Assembly: GCA_002353285.1 (NCBI GenBank)
Contig: DEJJ01000022.1
Coordinates: 568 to 64,567, forward strand
Source of the DNA: Porphyromonadaceae bacterium UBA2751
GTDB lineage: Bacteria; Bacteroidota; Bacteroidia; Bacteroidales; Muribaculaceae
Length of the DNA stretch: 64,000 nucleotides
Direction: 5' to 3'
In this document: in pieces, positions 16,592 through 25,069 of the stretch
Numbering within the stretch: the stretch's first letter is position 1
Layout: each line of letters begins with the position of its first letter
Program-made: the position numbers and the translations under genes
The notes under the pieces: model-generated
Seen by the model: only the letters and a program-made list of their open reading frames with translations
Databases searched by the model: none
Told to the model about the DNA's origin: nothing

Positions 16592-17052
16592 CTGGGACAA
16601 CATAGGGACGACTGGGACAACATTTTGTTGTTTTTCATGGAATCATGGAATCACTGGAATCATGGAATCACTGGAATCATGGAATCACTGGAATCAAACA
16701 ACTGGCACAACGCTTAGACAACTGGTACAACTGGGTTTGTAGTCGGGAGGGTGGGACAGTTTTGTGTTTTTTTCTTGGGGTGGCAATATGTCGATGAGCT
16801 CTTGTAAGGTGTGGCAAAGGTAATGCATTGTTATAGTAAAATGCAATATCATTTTCCTTGGGGCGTGCGAATGGTGCTTTTCACGAGAACTGGCCGTGAA
16901 TTGTCAAACAACTTTTACAACGCGAAGACGACTGGCACAACATTTTGTTGTTTTTCATGGAATCATGGAATCACTGGAATCAGACAACTTTCACAACATA
17001 GAGACAACTGGCACAACATTTTGTTGTTTTACATGGAATCACTGGAATCACT
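16592..17052 (+). repeat. GGAATCA / GACAACTGGCACAAC mosaic repeat block
   Basis: Three arrays of alternating ATGGAATC (8 bp) and ACTGGAATC (9 bp) units lie at 16637-16696 (seven GGAATC units), 16957-16982 and 17033-17050. Each follows GACTGGSACAACATTTTGTTGTTTT-like sequence whose centre, ACAACA-TTT-TGTTGT, is an inverted repeat. Between them run GACAACTGGCACAAC-type units (16697-16730, 16915-16940, 16983-17018). A GGGAGGGTGGGACAGTTTT block follows at 16745. The same pieces recur at 1-92 and 22510-22550. Confidence 0.85.
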
Positions 17053-17227
17053 GGGGCCACTCCTTGGAGTGGAAATTATGGAACTTCGTGCTAAAATTAT
17101 AGTGGTGCTTCGTGCTAAAATTATTGTTTCAGATGATTGTTGACTATTTTTATTTTCCTGTGAGAGCAGGCTTTGTGACGAACTTGGTTCGCAGCTTTGT
17201 GAGATTAATGATTTGGGCGATGGGGTT

Positions 17228-17313
17228 GACGTGGGTGTTTTTCTCTCACAAAGTTGCACCTGTCGGTGTCGAAAAGCCTGCTTACGCAGGTGTTTTTTTG
17301 GCTGCGCATGGGG
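17228..17313 (+). repeat. Dispersed repeat with a terminator-like hairpin, copy B
   Basis: A second, nearly identical copy of the 16495-16583 element. It is preceded by a small hairpin region (CGAACTTGGTTCG at 17180-17192). It ends, like copy A, in GGCTGCRCATGGGG. Confidence 0.85.
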
Positions 17314-17382
17314 TGTTTTTGATTGCTGTGGTACAGCAATCCACATGAACGAGGTGAGGGAACTTTAGAAAATATAGGAATA

Positions 17383-17409
17383 GGTGGAATCATGGAATCA
17401 GTGGAATCA
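17383..17409 (+). repeat. Short GGAATCA array
   Basis: Three TGGAATCA units spaced 8-9 bp, an isolated fragment of the mosaic repeat. Confidence 0.7.
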
Positions 17410-17430
17410 GGGAGATTTTTGGGTGGGGAG

Positions 17431-17474
17431 AAAAAGAGAGCCTGGGGTGCGACTCGGCGTCGTTCCCCAGGCTC
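17431..17474 (-). terminator. Rho-independent terminator of the 1383-residue protein gene
   Basis: On the minus strand, a 10-bp stem GAGCCTGGGG/CCCCAGGCTC (17474-17465 with 17447-17438) is followed by TCTTTTTCTCC, 29 bp after the stop codon. Confidence 0.85.
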
Positions 17475-17502
17475 ATCTTACGAAAAAATTATCTAAAACT
17501 TT

Positions 17503-20500
17503 TTATTTGAGAATCTTGGTTGTGGTGCTTGAGCCATCGCTGTAGCGGGTAACCACGATGTTCACACCCTTGAATGGAGTGTCGCTCTCGATACCAGCCA
17601 CATTGTAGTACTTAACACCTACCACCTGGCGAGCGTTGAGGCTCTCGAGGCCGGTGGGAACGTTTCCACCCTTCTGAGTGAATGGGATGACCTGCTCAAC
17701 GATGTAGTACTTGCCATCGGCATCGGTGGCCACATCCTTCAGCATGGGTGCACCCGATGTAGTAGACAGGTTGGCAGCACGAGTGAAGTACATGCGAACC
17801 ACAAACGTGGCATTAAGCTCGTCGATAACTGAGTTGTCACCAACTTCCTCATCGGTGCGCAGCTTCTGAGCGCCGAAGGTGCCAAGGGTGTAGCTAATGG
17901 TTTCGCCATTCACTGTTACCGAAGCATCACCCGCGCCGAGCTCATAGCCGTTGTTGATGAAGTTATCCATGGCTTCGGTGCCAAAGTTGATCTCCTCAAA
18001 CATGTACTTGCCATTCTCATCACCCAAGCGTTCGGTAATGTATTCCTCGCCCAGGATTGATGGGTGGACAGTGCGCCAAGCACGAATCTTATAGATTTGA
18101 TAGCCTGCAGGCACTTCCTTAGTGCTGACATTCAAGATGATGTTGTAGTAAGCATACTTCTTGCCACCCGCAGTCCAGTTGTAAGTGCTCATCAACTCAG
18201 GAGTGTTGTCGCGCGCAACAGCGAGCTTACCAACGGCTGTGCTCTGCATTGGACCGCCATAGTAATTATAGTCGGTGCGGACGTTACCCTCGCTATTCTT
18301 GCCCACCGAGAAGGTCTCGACAACCGGTGCATAGAGGTAGGCACCAGCATCGATGGTATTGGTTGGATACTTATCAACAAATTTAGCCCAAGCAGTTTGA
18401 CCAACATTTACACTAACAGCATCACCGGCATAGTAGTCCGGACTGGTGGTCTCGCCCATAGTGGGGGTGTAGGAGCCACCCTGATTACTTGCGATGCCAT
18501 TGGGGGTCACGATGCTTTCATCCTCACCAAGATTGAAAACCTTATTAAAGATGTAGCGTTCCTGGTCCTGCTCGTTGTAACGGAAAGCGTCGTAGCGCAG
18601 GATCTCAGTCTTAGAGCTGTACTGCACTTGCTCTTCAAACTCAATGTTTTCGATTGTGCCTACCTGGCCATTGATATCATTATCAACCTCTTCTTTGGTG
18701 AAGACACCATTAATTCTGGAGTCGGTTTTGTAGATGGGCACGCGGAAGGCATTGCCATGAGCCTCGGTAAAGTCATACTGACCTTGAGGCACATTAAATT
18801 TCACCTCATAGATATAGAGATTGGGGTGCTCATTACTTGAAACATCCACTGTGAAATTGTCGCACAGGATGAAATTGTCGCCGAAGTTCACATATTGCAC
18901 GCCATTTACTGTGGTGTAGGTGAAATTGGCTGTCCACACATTATTCTCGCCAGGATTGGGGTGGTAGCCGGCATAGCCGCCCTCGATTTTTGCCTTGGGA
19001 TATTCAGTTTGTTGACTCTGGTTCTGCATAGTTATAGTGAAGGCGCCACCATTGTCATCAATGCTTGTCACTGTGGCAGTTGCGATGGGCACACCAGCAT
19101 CAGTCGCCGATGTTTTGCGATAGAATGTGAACATCGTTGGACTGTCGCTGTCACTTTTTGTCAAGTCAGCACGCTTTACGCCGCCAACGTTATTAATCAT
19201 CTTAAAGCGGTTGCTGTAGCAGTTCTTCTCGTTCTGTGGATTGTAACGGCTGTAGTGTGTAAGTTCCACGAGCGACACCAGCTCGGCGGGGTCGGTACCT
19301 GGTATGATATAGCTCTGCAGGTTCGACATCTGCAGGCTCAGGAAGTGACCTGTGTCGCGACCGCGAATGGCATAAGTAACCTGCTGGCTAGCCTTCAAGC
19401 GCTTTACATACACATTGGCGTAACTCTTCTCTTCTCCAGTGCCTAAATGCAGTACGATGGGAACTTTGTTGGCCTCGTCAACCACGTGACCGTCAGCATC
19501 AGTGTACTGGCCCTGAGCATTCATGTAGTAAACAGGCACATATTCCTCTATGCCAGTTTCCTCGTTGTAAACCACCTGAAACAGTTCAAACTCCTGATCC
19601 TCGCCTGGCAAGAAGTCGTCAAGGTTGGTGCGCCAGTGGAGGTTGAGCATGTAGTAATCGTCTGCCTTGGTGGTAGGAGTAATCTCATCTTGACGGATTA
19701 CATACAATCCCATAATGGGTTGATGTTCCTGGTTATAGTATGAGAATTTATAGCGACTACCATTATTATCACGACCACTATCTTTCATCATGCGATAGTC
19801 AGGGATAAAGAACATCATGTCGCGCACGTCCTGACAGTCGGCCATTATCGTATTATCGCCATACATCCAGAAACCATGGCCTTGGATTGGTTCAACACTT
19901 GCACAATCGTGAACAACTCCAAAGTTTTGCATATTCACTAGTTCCTGATAAATATCGCTCTTTCCACCATCACCAAAAGTTACAGGACTAAACTGCTCAA
20001 ACATGTGGTAGAACAATGGCTGAGAGAAATAATCATAATATCCGTTTGTATAATAGTTGTAATCATAACCAGCATAACCAGTCCACGAATTACTCGAATA
20101 AGAAAAATCTTCATAGAATATATAGGCTGGAACTCCACAGAAGTCTTTTAGTAAATAGTCAGGACCACCATCAGATGCGTTATGATCTATATAATAGGCA
20201 TAATAAGAATTGTTTTTCCAGCATAATTGACCCTTAGCAAGCAGGAAGAACTTGTTCATCTTGTCGCAGTCAATCTTGAATAAAGTTCCGGAGTCAAAAC
20301 CATCACCTGTGCGGCGAGCTTCTGTTATGATGCGTGCCGACTTAAGTGTCTTAGCCATAAAAGTTTCGAGGTCGTTCCAGTCAAGGTTGTTAATGTCCTC
20401 TTTTTTGAAATCATCTTTTATTTCAACAAGGATCAAAGTCAAGCCTTCCTCATTTGGGCGATATTGAGTTGAGTCCATAAAGGCATAATAAGCCCAATCG

Positions 20501-21654
20501 CCACTTTGAGTGGTTGTGCCGGTCCATGAACTGCTTGTGGTAGTATTATCAAAACTCTTGAAAATCACATCGCCTGGAATGTTCCAACCACGTGAGTCTT
20601 CGTAATGATAGGCACTCTCGGTTTGCAAAGATGTTAAACTAGTACCATTATCATTCTCAACTGTACCTACTCCTGAATAGTGGCAATCGTTCCAAGGCTC
20701 ATCGCCACCTCGCTCGGTAAAGCCGCGCTTGAGGTTTCCAGGAATATTCTTATTGGTATAAATCTCTTTTAGCATCGCAATTATCTGTTTAGGATTAGTT
20801 GCGATTTCGGTAAGGTTTGAGGTTTTAGATTGGCCATTGTCATCAATCCAGTTGTAAGAGATGCCCTTAAAAAATGTAGAATCTTTCACTACAATGTTAC
20901 GGCTTTCAACTGTGCCTTCAACTTCAAATGTGGCCTTAGGCAGGAAAGCCACATTTCTACTAGTACCATTTTGGACATAAACATATCCAGTATAAGTCGA
21001 TTGATTGACACCTAACCAAGAGACATTGCCCTGATTATTTGAAGGCTGAGTGCGAAGAATATCTACAAGCAAATTTCCACCACGGTAGGTATATGGAGTA
21101 GTAAATGTGAACGTTGCAACTTGCACACCTGTAGGTATAGAACCGGTATAAACTGCTGTCAAAGTCACATTAGTGATCAATTCTGAAAGTGTTGTAGAAG
21201 TTGTTTCGCCAAGACTAATTTTTATTTGTCCATTAGTTAAGTTCGTTGAAATGTCATTATAGGAATAAAAAGTTAATGATTTAATTTCATCTCCTTCTCT
21301 TAAACCGAGAGTTTCTTTAGAATATATGAACTGAAACTCTCTTCTACTGTTTATATTAGCATTCATCACATTACCGTGAATGGGAATGTATTGATTTCTA
21401 TTGGTTCCATCACAAATAGTAATCGACATGCTTTCGGTAGCACTGCCTTTCAAAGATGGCGCCTTGACTTTTGGGCTATGCTGTGAAGAAATCGATGCTA
21501 CATCATGGCTTTGCTGCTCATGATTACATGACTCCTTCATCATGATGCTCTTGTTGCTTTCTGCTTTTAGCAACACCTTTTCTTGTGCCGCGGCGGGTTG
21601 CCATAGGGGCAAGGCCACAGCGGCAATTAGTAGTAATCTCAGAATACGTGTCAT
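17503..21654 (-). CDS. Large secreted protein of unknown function with a sorting-type C-terminus
   Basis: A 1383-residue protein with a signal peptide (RLLLIAAVALPLWQPAAAQ). I do not recognise a catalytic domain. Residues about 90-245 (SMSITICDGTNRNQYIPIHG onward, LTFYSYNDIS, FTFTTPYTYRGGNLLVDI) form a beta-rich module resembling those in Bacteroidetes adhesin-like proteins. The middle is rich in Tyr, Asn, Asp and Ser, as is usual for extracellular proteins. The end (VKYYNVAGIESDTPFKGVNIVVTRYSDGSSTTTKILK region, about 1345-1383) resembles a type IX secretion C-terminal domain: a beta sandwich with a GxNIV strand and a final lysine-rich strand. I infer surface display or secretion. It is monocistronic, with a ~200-nt leader upstream and a strong terminator downstream. 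Confidence 0.85.
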   Translation of the reverse strand: MTRILRLLLIAAVALPLWQPAAAQEKVLLKAESNKSIMMKESCNHEQQSHDVASISSQHSPKVKAPSLKGSATESMSITICDGTNRNQYIPIHGNVMNANINSRREFQFIYSKETLGLREGDEIKSLTFYSYNDISTNLTNGQIKISLGETTSTTLSELITNVTLTAVYTGSIPTGVQVATFTFTTPYTYRGGNLLVDILRTQPSNNQGNVSWLGVNQSTYTGYVYVQNGTSRNVAFLPKATFEVEGTVESRNIVVKDSTFFKGISYNWIDDNGQSKTSNLTEIATNPKQIIAMLKEIYTNKNIPGNLKRGFTERGGDEPWNDCHYSGVGTVENDNGTSLTSLQTESAYHYEDSRGWNIPGDVIFKSFDNTTTSSSWTGTTTQSGDWAYYAFMDSTQYRPNEEGLTLILVEIKDDFKKEDINNLDWNDLETFMAKTLKSARIITEARRTGDGFDSGTLFKIDCDKMNKFFLLAKGQLCWKNNSYYAYYIDHNASDGGPDYLLKDFCGVPAYIFYEDFSYSSNSWTGYAGYDYNYYTNGYYDYFSQPLFYHMFEQFSPVTFGDGGKSDIYQELVNMQNFGVVHDCASVEPIQGHGFWMYGDNTIMADCQDVRDMMFFIPDYRMMKDSGRDNNGSRYKFSYYNQEHQPIMGLYVIRQDEITPTTKADDYYMLNLHWRTNLDDFLPGEDQEFELFQVVYNEETGIEEYVPVYYMNAQGQYTDADGHVVDEANKVPIVLHLGTGEEKSYANVYVKRLKASQQVTYAIRGRDTGHFLSLQMSNLQSYIIPGTDPAELVSLVELTHYSRYNPQNEKNCYSNRFKMINNVGGVKRADLTKSDSDSPTMFTFYRKTSATDAGVPIATATVTSIDDNGGAFTITMQNQSQQTEYPKAKIEGGYAGYHPNPGENNVWTANFTYTTVNGVQYVNFGDNFILCDNFTVDVSSNEHPNLYIYEVKFNVPQGQYDFTEAHGNAFRVPIYKTDSRINGVFTKEEVDNDINGQVGTIENIEFEEQVQYSSKTEILRYDAFRYNEQDQERYIFNKVFNLGEDESIVTPNGIASNQGGSYTPTMGETTSPDYYAGDAVSVNVGQTAWAKFVDKYPTNTIDAGAYLYAPVVETFSVGKNSEGNVRTDYNYYGGPMQSTAVGKLAVARDNTPELMSTYNWTAGGKKYAYYNIILNVSTKEVPAGYQIYKIRAWRTVHPSILGEEYITERLGDENGKYMFEEINFGTEAMDNFINNGYELGAGDASVTVNGETISYTLGTFGAQKLRTDEEVGDNSVIDELNATFVVRMYFTRAANLSTTSGAPMLKDVATDADGKYYIVEQVIPFTQKGGNVPTGLESLNARQVVGVKYYNVAGIESDTPFKGVNIVVTRYSDGSSTTTKILK

Positions 21655-21772
21655 AGTAAAAAAAGATTTAAATAAAAAGTTTTAAATTAATAATTACAGT
21701 AGTTTTTTCTCTAAATAAAAGCTGATTGTGAAATTATTGTCAGGCCTAGTGATTGCCTGCTTGCGGATTAGA

Positions 21773-21823
21773 TTACAAACCAATTTTTGGAGGCAAATCT
21801 TGTCCGTGAAAATCACCGTTCAT
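21773..21823 (-). other. Possible 16-codon upstream ORF in a long leader
   Basis: In the ~200-nt leader of the 1383-residue protein gene, ATG at 21823 opens a 16-codon frame (MNGDFHGQDLPPKIGL) ending in TAA. A small hairpin GTGA-TTT-TCAC lies inside it. Translation is unproven. Confidence 0.3.
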
Positions 21824-21858
21824 CGTAATTCAGATGACTCCTTCAGCTAAAATTCGTG

Positions 21859-21866
21859 CAAATTTA
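21859..21866 (-). promoter_or_regulatory. -7 box of the 1383-residue protein gene
   Basis: TAAATTTG on the minus strand is 205 bp before the start codon at 21654, which implies an unusually long leader for this window. Confidence 0.55.
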
Positions 21867-22117
21867 TGACATTAATATGGAATATGCAATAATTATTTAT
21901 ATAATAATTATGTCTGGGTATATAAAACTATTGTGATTGGTTAACCCGATAGGGTAGAAGTAGGAAGTGAGACTGTAAGTTTGTGATATGCTTTTGTTTG
22001 TTGGGAGGTTGCTGTGAAATGGGCGCTACTATCAAGTTGGGTTAGTTATAATTTGTAGTTTTTATATGTTGCATAAATTTTCAGAATAAAAATGTTGTAC
22101 AGTTAATAAAAATAGCA

Positions 22118-22125
22118 TAAATTTG
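22118..22125 (+). promoter_or_regulatory. -7 box of an orphan transcript
   Basis: TAAATTTG (context GCATAAATTTGCA) precedes about 280 bp without a recognisable gene and then a perfect terminator. Confidence 0.6.
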
Positions 22126-22130
22126 CATCG

Positions 22131-22408
22131 CAAAAAAGTAGCAAAGTTGCGAAAGAGTTGATGAGAAGATAGCGTAGAGCTATGGATGATTTGCATCGAG
22201 AAAGATATCACAACCAGGAGAGACACATGTAAATCGAAGTTCACAACTCATGACGAGGCTGAGGTATGCGCGGCCTGTTGCTTTGCTATTGCTGCAGATG
22301 TTGAGTTTGAATTGATGACAATAATATAATACAATTTTAGATAAGGTTTTTAAATAATAATTACCGGACGTCGAGGAACGATGTGACATCGTTCCTCGAT
22401 TTTTTTTG
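22131..22408 (+). ncRNA. Candidate small RNA of about 280 nt
   Basis: A promoter box at 22118-22125 and a strong terminator at 22371-22407 bound a stretch with no clear protein gene. Visible structure includes a hairpin ATAGC-GTAGA-GCTAT (22169-22183) and a possible long-range 9-bp pairing GTAGCAAAG/CTTTGCTAT (22138-22146 with 22281-22289). The promoter-to-terminator layout resembles the Bacteroidales-1 and 6S-like RNAs described in this order, but I cannot match it to either. Two tiny frames lie inside: 16 codons at 22182 and 21 codons at 22250-22315, the second hydrophobic (PVALLLLQML), so a small membrane peptide is an alternative. Confidence 0.5.
22371..22407 (+). terminator. Rho-independent terminator of the orphan transcript
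   Basis: A 14-bp perfect palindrome (22371-22384 with 22386-22399, core CGAGGAACGATG) followed by eight Ts. It is one of the strongest terminators in the window, yet no gene precedes it. Confidence 0.9.
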
Positions 22409-22453
22409 TGTGGGATTGGAAATCGGGTCTTTGTCGTTTTTTTTTGACAGAAG

Positions 22454-22550
22454 AGCATAAGTGTTCATAAGGGCATAAGATTGGTGGCTTTTTTTGTGGG
22501 AGCGGTGGGGTCAAACAACTTTCACAACCATTAGACAACTGGCACAACTG
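22454..22550 (+). repeat. Fragments of mosaic repeats
   Basis: Three CATAAG units at 8-10 bp spacing (22456-22481) are followed by CAACTTTCACAAC and GACAACTGGCACAACTGGG (22515-22551), the same units as at 16983-17018. Confidence 0.65.
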
Positions 22551-22557
22551 GGTTGGC

Positions 22558-22860
22558 TTGCACTAATTTTTGATAAATTAGGCGGTGCCTCGGAAAAACT
22601 CAAATAAATTTGGTTTTTGGATAAAATGCTCACGCTCACAAGGTTTTTAGCCATCTAAAAACTTTGTTTCACTTAATCGCATTTTTCACTCGGCTTGCAC
22701 TAATTTTTGATAAATTAGGCGGCACTTCGGCATAAAAAATAAAAAACTTCGTTTATTATTTTGTTCTGCTCTCAGTTTGCACTAATTTTTGATAAATTAG
22801 GCGGCGCCTCGGAAAAACTCAAATAAATTTGGTTTTTCACTCGGCTTGCACTAATTTTGC
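22558..22860 (+). repeat. Array of promoter-like cassettes
   Basis: TTGCACTAATTTTTGATAAATTAGGCGG occurs at 22558-22585, 22695-22722 and 22777-22804, each followed by a GC(C/A)(C/T)TCGG-type stretch and an A/T-rich hairpin spacer. A fourth, shorter copy (22846-22860) reads TTGCACTAATTTTGC and supplies the working -7 box of the DPP IV gene. In the first three, one extra T breaks the TAnnTTTG spacing and creates the inverted repeat CTAATTT/AAATTAG. Confidence 0.85.
22852..22859 (+). promoter_or_regulatory. -7 box of the DPP IV operon
   Basis: TAATTTTG, 21 bp before the ATG at 22880. It rules out the longer TTG-initiated frame from 22829. Confidence 0.75.
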
Positions 22861-22879
22861 AAAAAAACTTAGATATAAT

Positions 22880-25069
22880 ATGAAGAAATATGTTATTACA
22901 GTGATGGCAGCTGCGATGTGCTGTGTTGCGTCGTGGGCTCTTGATTTAGAGGATTTTGTGCTTAGTGGTGTTCGCGTGAAGGGGATCCCTGCGAGCCAGC
23001 CTGCGCTTGATGGTCGCTACTACTACCAGTTTAACAGCGAGGGGACGATGATAAAGAAGCATAGCTACAAGAAGGAGAAGGACGTGACGACGTTTTTCGA
23101 CAACGCAAAAATCGCTGATAATACGATTAAATACTGGGAGGGCTACACGATGTCGGCCGACGAGAAGAGCATCTTGCTGTGGAACAATAGCAACCCCATC
23201 TACCGCTACTCCTATACTGCCGACCACTACATATATAATATAAAGGACAACAAGCTTGAGCGCCTCACCGATGAGGGTGGCGAGGAGATTGCCACGCTGT
23301 CGCCCGACGGGTACCAGGTGGCCTACGTGCGCGACAATAACGTGTATATCAAACACTTGCAGAGTGGTGCGAGGATTCAGGTTACCACCGACGGCAAGAA
23401 GAATGAGATAATAAACGCTGTGCCCGACTGGGTGTATCAGGAGGAGTTTGGCGTGCTGAACACGCTTGCGTGGTCGCCCGACGGCAGGTTCCTGGCGTTT
23501 ATCCGCTTTGATGAGAGCAAGGTGCCCATGTGCTCGATGGAGCTCTACGAGGGCGAGTGCCGCCCGAATCCCAGCTATCGCCTGCATCCTGGTCGCTACG
23601 ACTACAAATATCCCGTGCCAGGCGAGCCAAACTCTGTGGTGAGTGTGCAGCTCTACGACATCCTGCAAGGCTCGCTCACCAAGGTGGAGCTGCCGCTTCG
23701 CGCCGATGACTACGTGCCCGACATCCGCTTCAACTCGGCTCCCAGCCCCTCGCTCATGGTGGTGAAGCTGAACCGCGCACAGACGCGTATGAACATCTAC
23801 GCAGTGGACCCGGTGACAAGGAACTCGGAGGAGGTGTATGACGAGCAGAGCGACATGTGGATAGGCGAGGATGCTGCAACAGGCGTGAAATACTATGACT
23901 CTTTCTTCGTGGTGAAGAGTAACCGCGATGGTCGCAACCACTTGTACAAGTACAACTACGAGGGCAAGCTGGTGAAGCAGATAACGAGTGGCGACTATGA
24001 TGTGACGGCCTACTACGGATATGACAAAGCGCGACGGCTGTTCTACTACCAGAGCACCCGTGAGGGCCGCGAGGGTGCACTGTGCCGCACCCTGCGCTGC
24101 GCGAACGAGAGCACTGGGGCGGTGACCGAGCTCACACCAGGCAAGGGCGGCACCTACAGCGCATCGTTCAATAGCGACTTCACCTACTACATAGGCCGCT
24201 ACAGCGATGCCCGCACCCCCGACCAGTTTGTGCTCTACAGCATCGATGGCAAGCCCGTTCGCGAGCTTCAGCTCAACAAGGAATATGCCGAGAAATATAC
24301 CAGCAGCGAGATACCCCGCCGTGAGTTCTTCTCGATGATGAACGACAATGGCGACATGCTCAATGGCTATATCATCAAGCCAGTGGACTTTGATGCGAGC
24401 AAGAAATATCCGTGCATCATGTCGCAGTACAGCGGACCTGGATCGCAGCAGGTGCTCGACAAGTGGAAGATGGAGTGGGAGGAATACTTTGCGACACAGG
24501 GCTTTGTGATTGCCTGCGTGGACGGTCGTGGCACTGGTGGCCGCGGCAAGGAGTTCCTGAAGACCATCTACCTGAACCTGGGTCGCCATGAGACCGAGGA
24601 CCAGCTCGCTGCCGCGCGCTACATGGCGGAGCAGCCCTACGTAGACGCCGAGCGCATAGGAATATGGGGCTGGAGCTTTGGTGGCTTTGAGACGCTGATG
24701 GCAATGTCGCAAGACTCGAGCCGCTACGCTTGCGGTGTGGCAATTGCGCCAGTGACCTCGTGGCGCTTCTACGACAGCATCTACACCGAGCGCTTCATGC
24801 TCACCCCCGAGGAGAACGAGGCAGGCTACAGCTATGCTCCGCTCGACCTCACCCACAAGCTCAAGGGCAAACTGCTGCTGATGTTTGGCAGTGCCGACGA
24901 CAACGTGCGCATTGTCAACTCGATGCAATACATAGCCAAGTTGCACAGCGAGAATAAGCAGTTTGACATGATGGTGTATCCCAACATGAATCACAGCATC
25001 AATGGCTGTGGCGTGCGCCTGCCACTGTATCAGCGCGTGCTGAACTTCTTCAATGCTCATCTCAAATGA
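22880..25069 (+). CDS. Dipeptidyl peptidase IV (family S9B)
   Basis: Exported serine peptidase that cleaves Xaa-Pro/Ala dipeptides. The 729 residues begin with a signal peptide (MKKYVITVMAAAMCCVASWA). An eight-bladed propeller-type N-terminal domain (about 40-470) carries WSPDGRFLAFIRFDE and the EE-type segment that anchors the substrate N-terminus. The C-terminal alpha/beta hydrolase domain has the nucleophile S599 in GWSFGG, an acidic residue in SADDNV (about 673-674) and the catalytic histidine H705 in NMNHSI. The start at 22880 fits both the promoter and the signal peptide. Its stop overlaps the start of miaA (ATGA), so the two genes are translationally coupled. Confidence 0.96.
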   Translation: MKKYVITVMAAAMCCVASWALDLEDFVLSGVRVKGIPASQPALDGRYYYQFNSEGTMIKKHSYKKEKDVTTFFDNAKIADNTIKYWEGYTMSADEKSILLWNNSNPIYRYSYTADHYIYNIKDNKLERLTDEGGEEIATLSPDGYQVAYVRDNNVYIKHLQSGARIQVTTDGKKNEIINAVPDWVYQEEFGVLNTLAWSPDGRFLAFIRFDESKVPMCSMELYEGECRPNPSYRLHPGRYDYKYPVPGEPNSVVSVQLYDILQGSLTKVELPLRADDYVPDIRFNSAPSPSLMVVKLNRAQTRMNIYAVDPVTRNSEEVYDEQSDMWIGEDAATGVKYYDSFFVVKSNRDGRNHLYKYNYEGKLVKQITSGDYDVTAYYGYDKARRLFYYQSTREGREGALCRTLRCANESTGAVTELTPGKGGTYSASFNSDFTYYIGRYSDARTPDQFVLYSIDGKPVRELQLNKEYAEKYTSSEIPRREFFSMMNDNGDMLNGYIIKPVDFDASKKYPCIMSQYSGPGSQQVLDKWKMEWEEYFATQGFVIACVDGRGTGGRGKEFLKTIYLNLGRHETEDQLAAARYMAEQPYVDAERIGIWGWSFGGFETLMAMSQDSSRYACGVAIAPVTSWRFYDSIYTERFMLTPEENEAGYSYAPLDLTHKLKGKLLLMFGSADDNVRIVNSMQYIAKLHSENKQFDMMVYPNMNHSINGCGVRLPLYQRVLNFFNAHLK

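Noticed and set aside
16637..16696. GGAATC array considered as a CRISPR array
   Set aside because: Units are only 8-9 bp with no unique spacers, and no cas genes are present in the window.
16460..17348. Several 60-110-codon frames encoding SWNHGITG-like or AYAGVF-like peptides
   Set aside because: They are translations of the repeat arrays, present in both strands and several frames, with no conserved start context.
22829..22879. Longer start for the DPP IV gene
   Set aside because: It begins with TTG upstream of the -7 box and would bury the signal peptide.
22946..25060. A 704-codon open frame antisense to the DPP IV gene
   Set aside because: Same effect of codon bias; the sense protein has all catalytic motifs.
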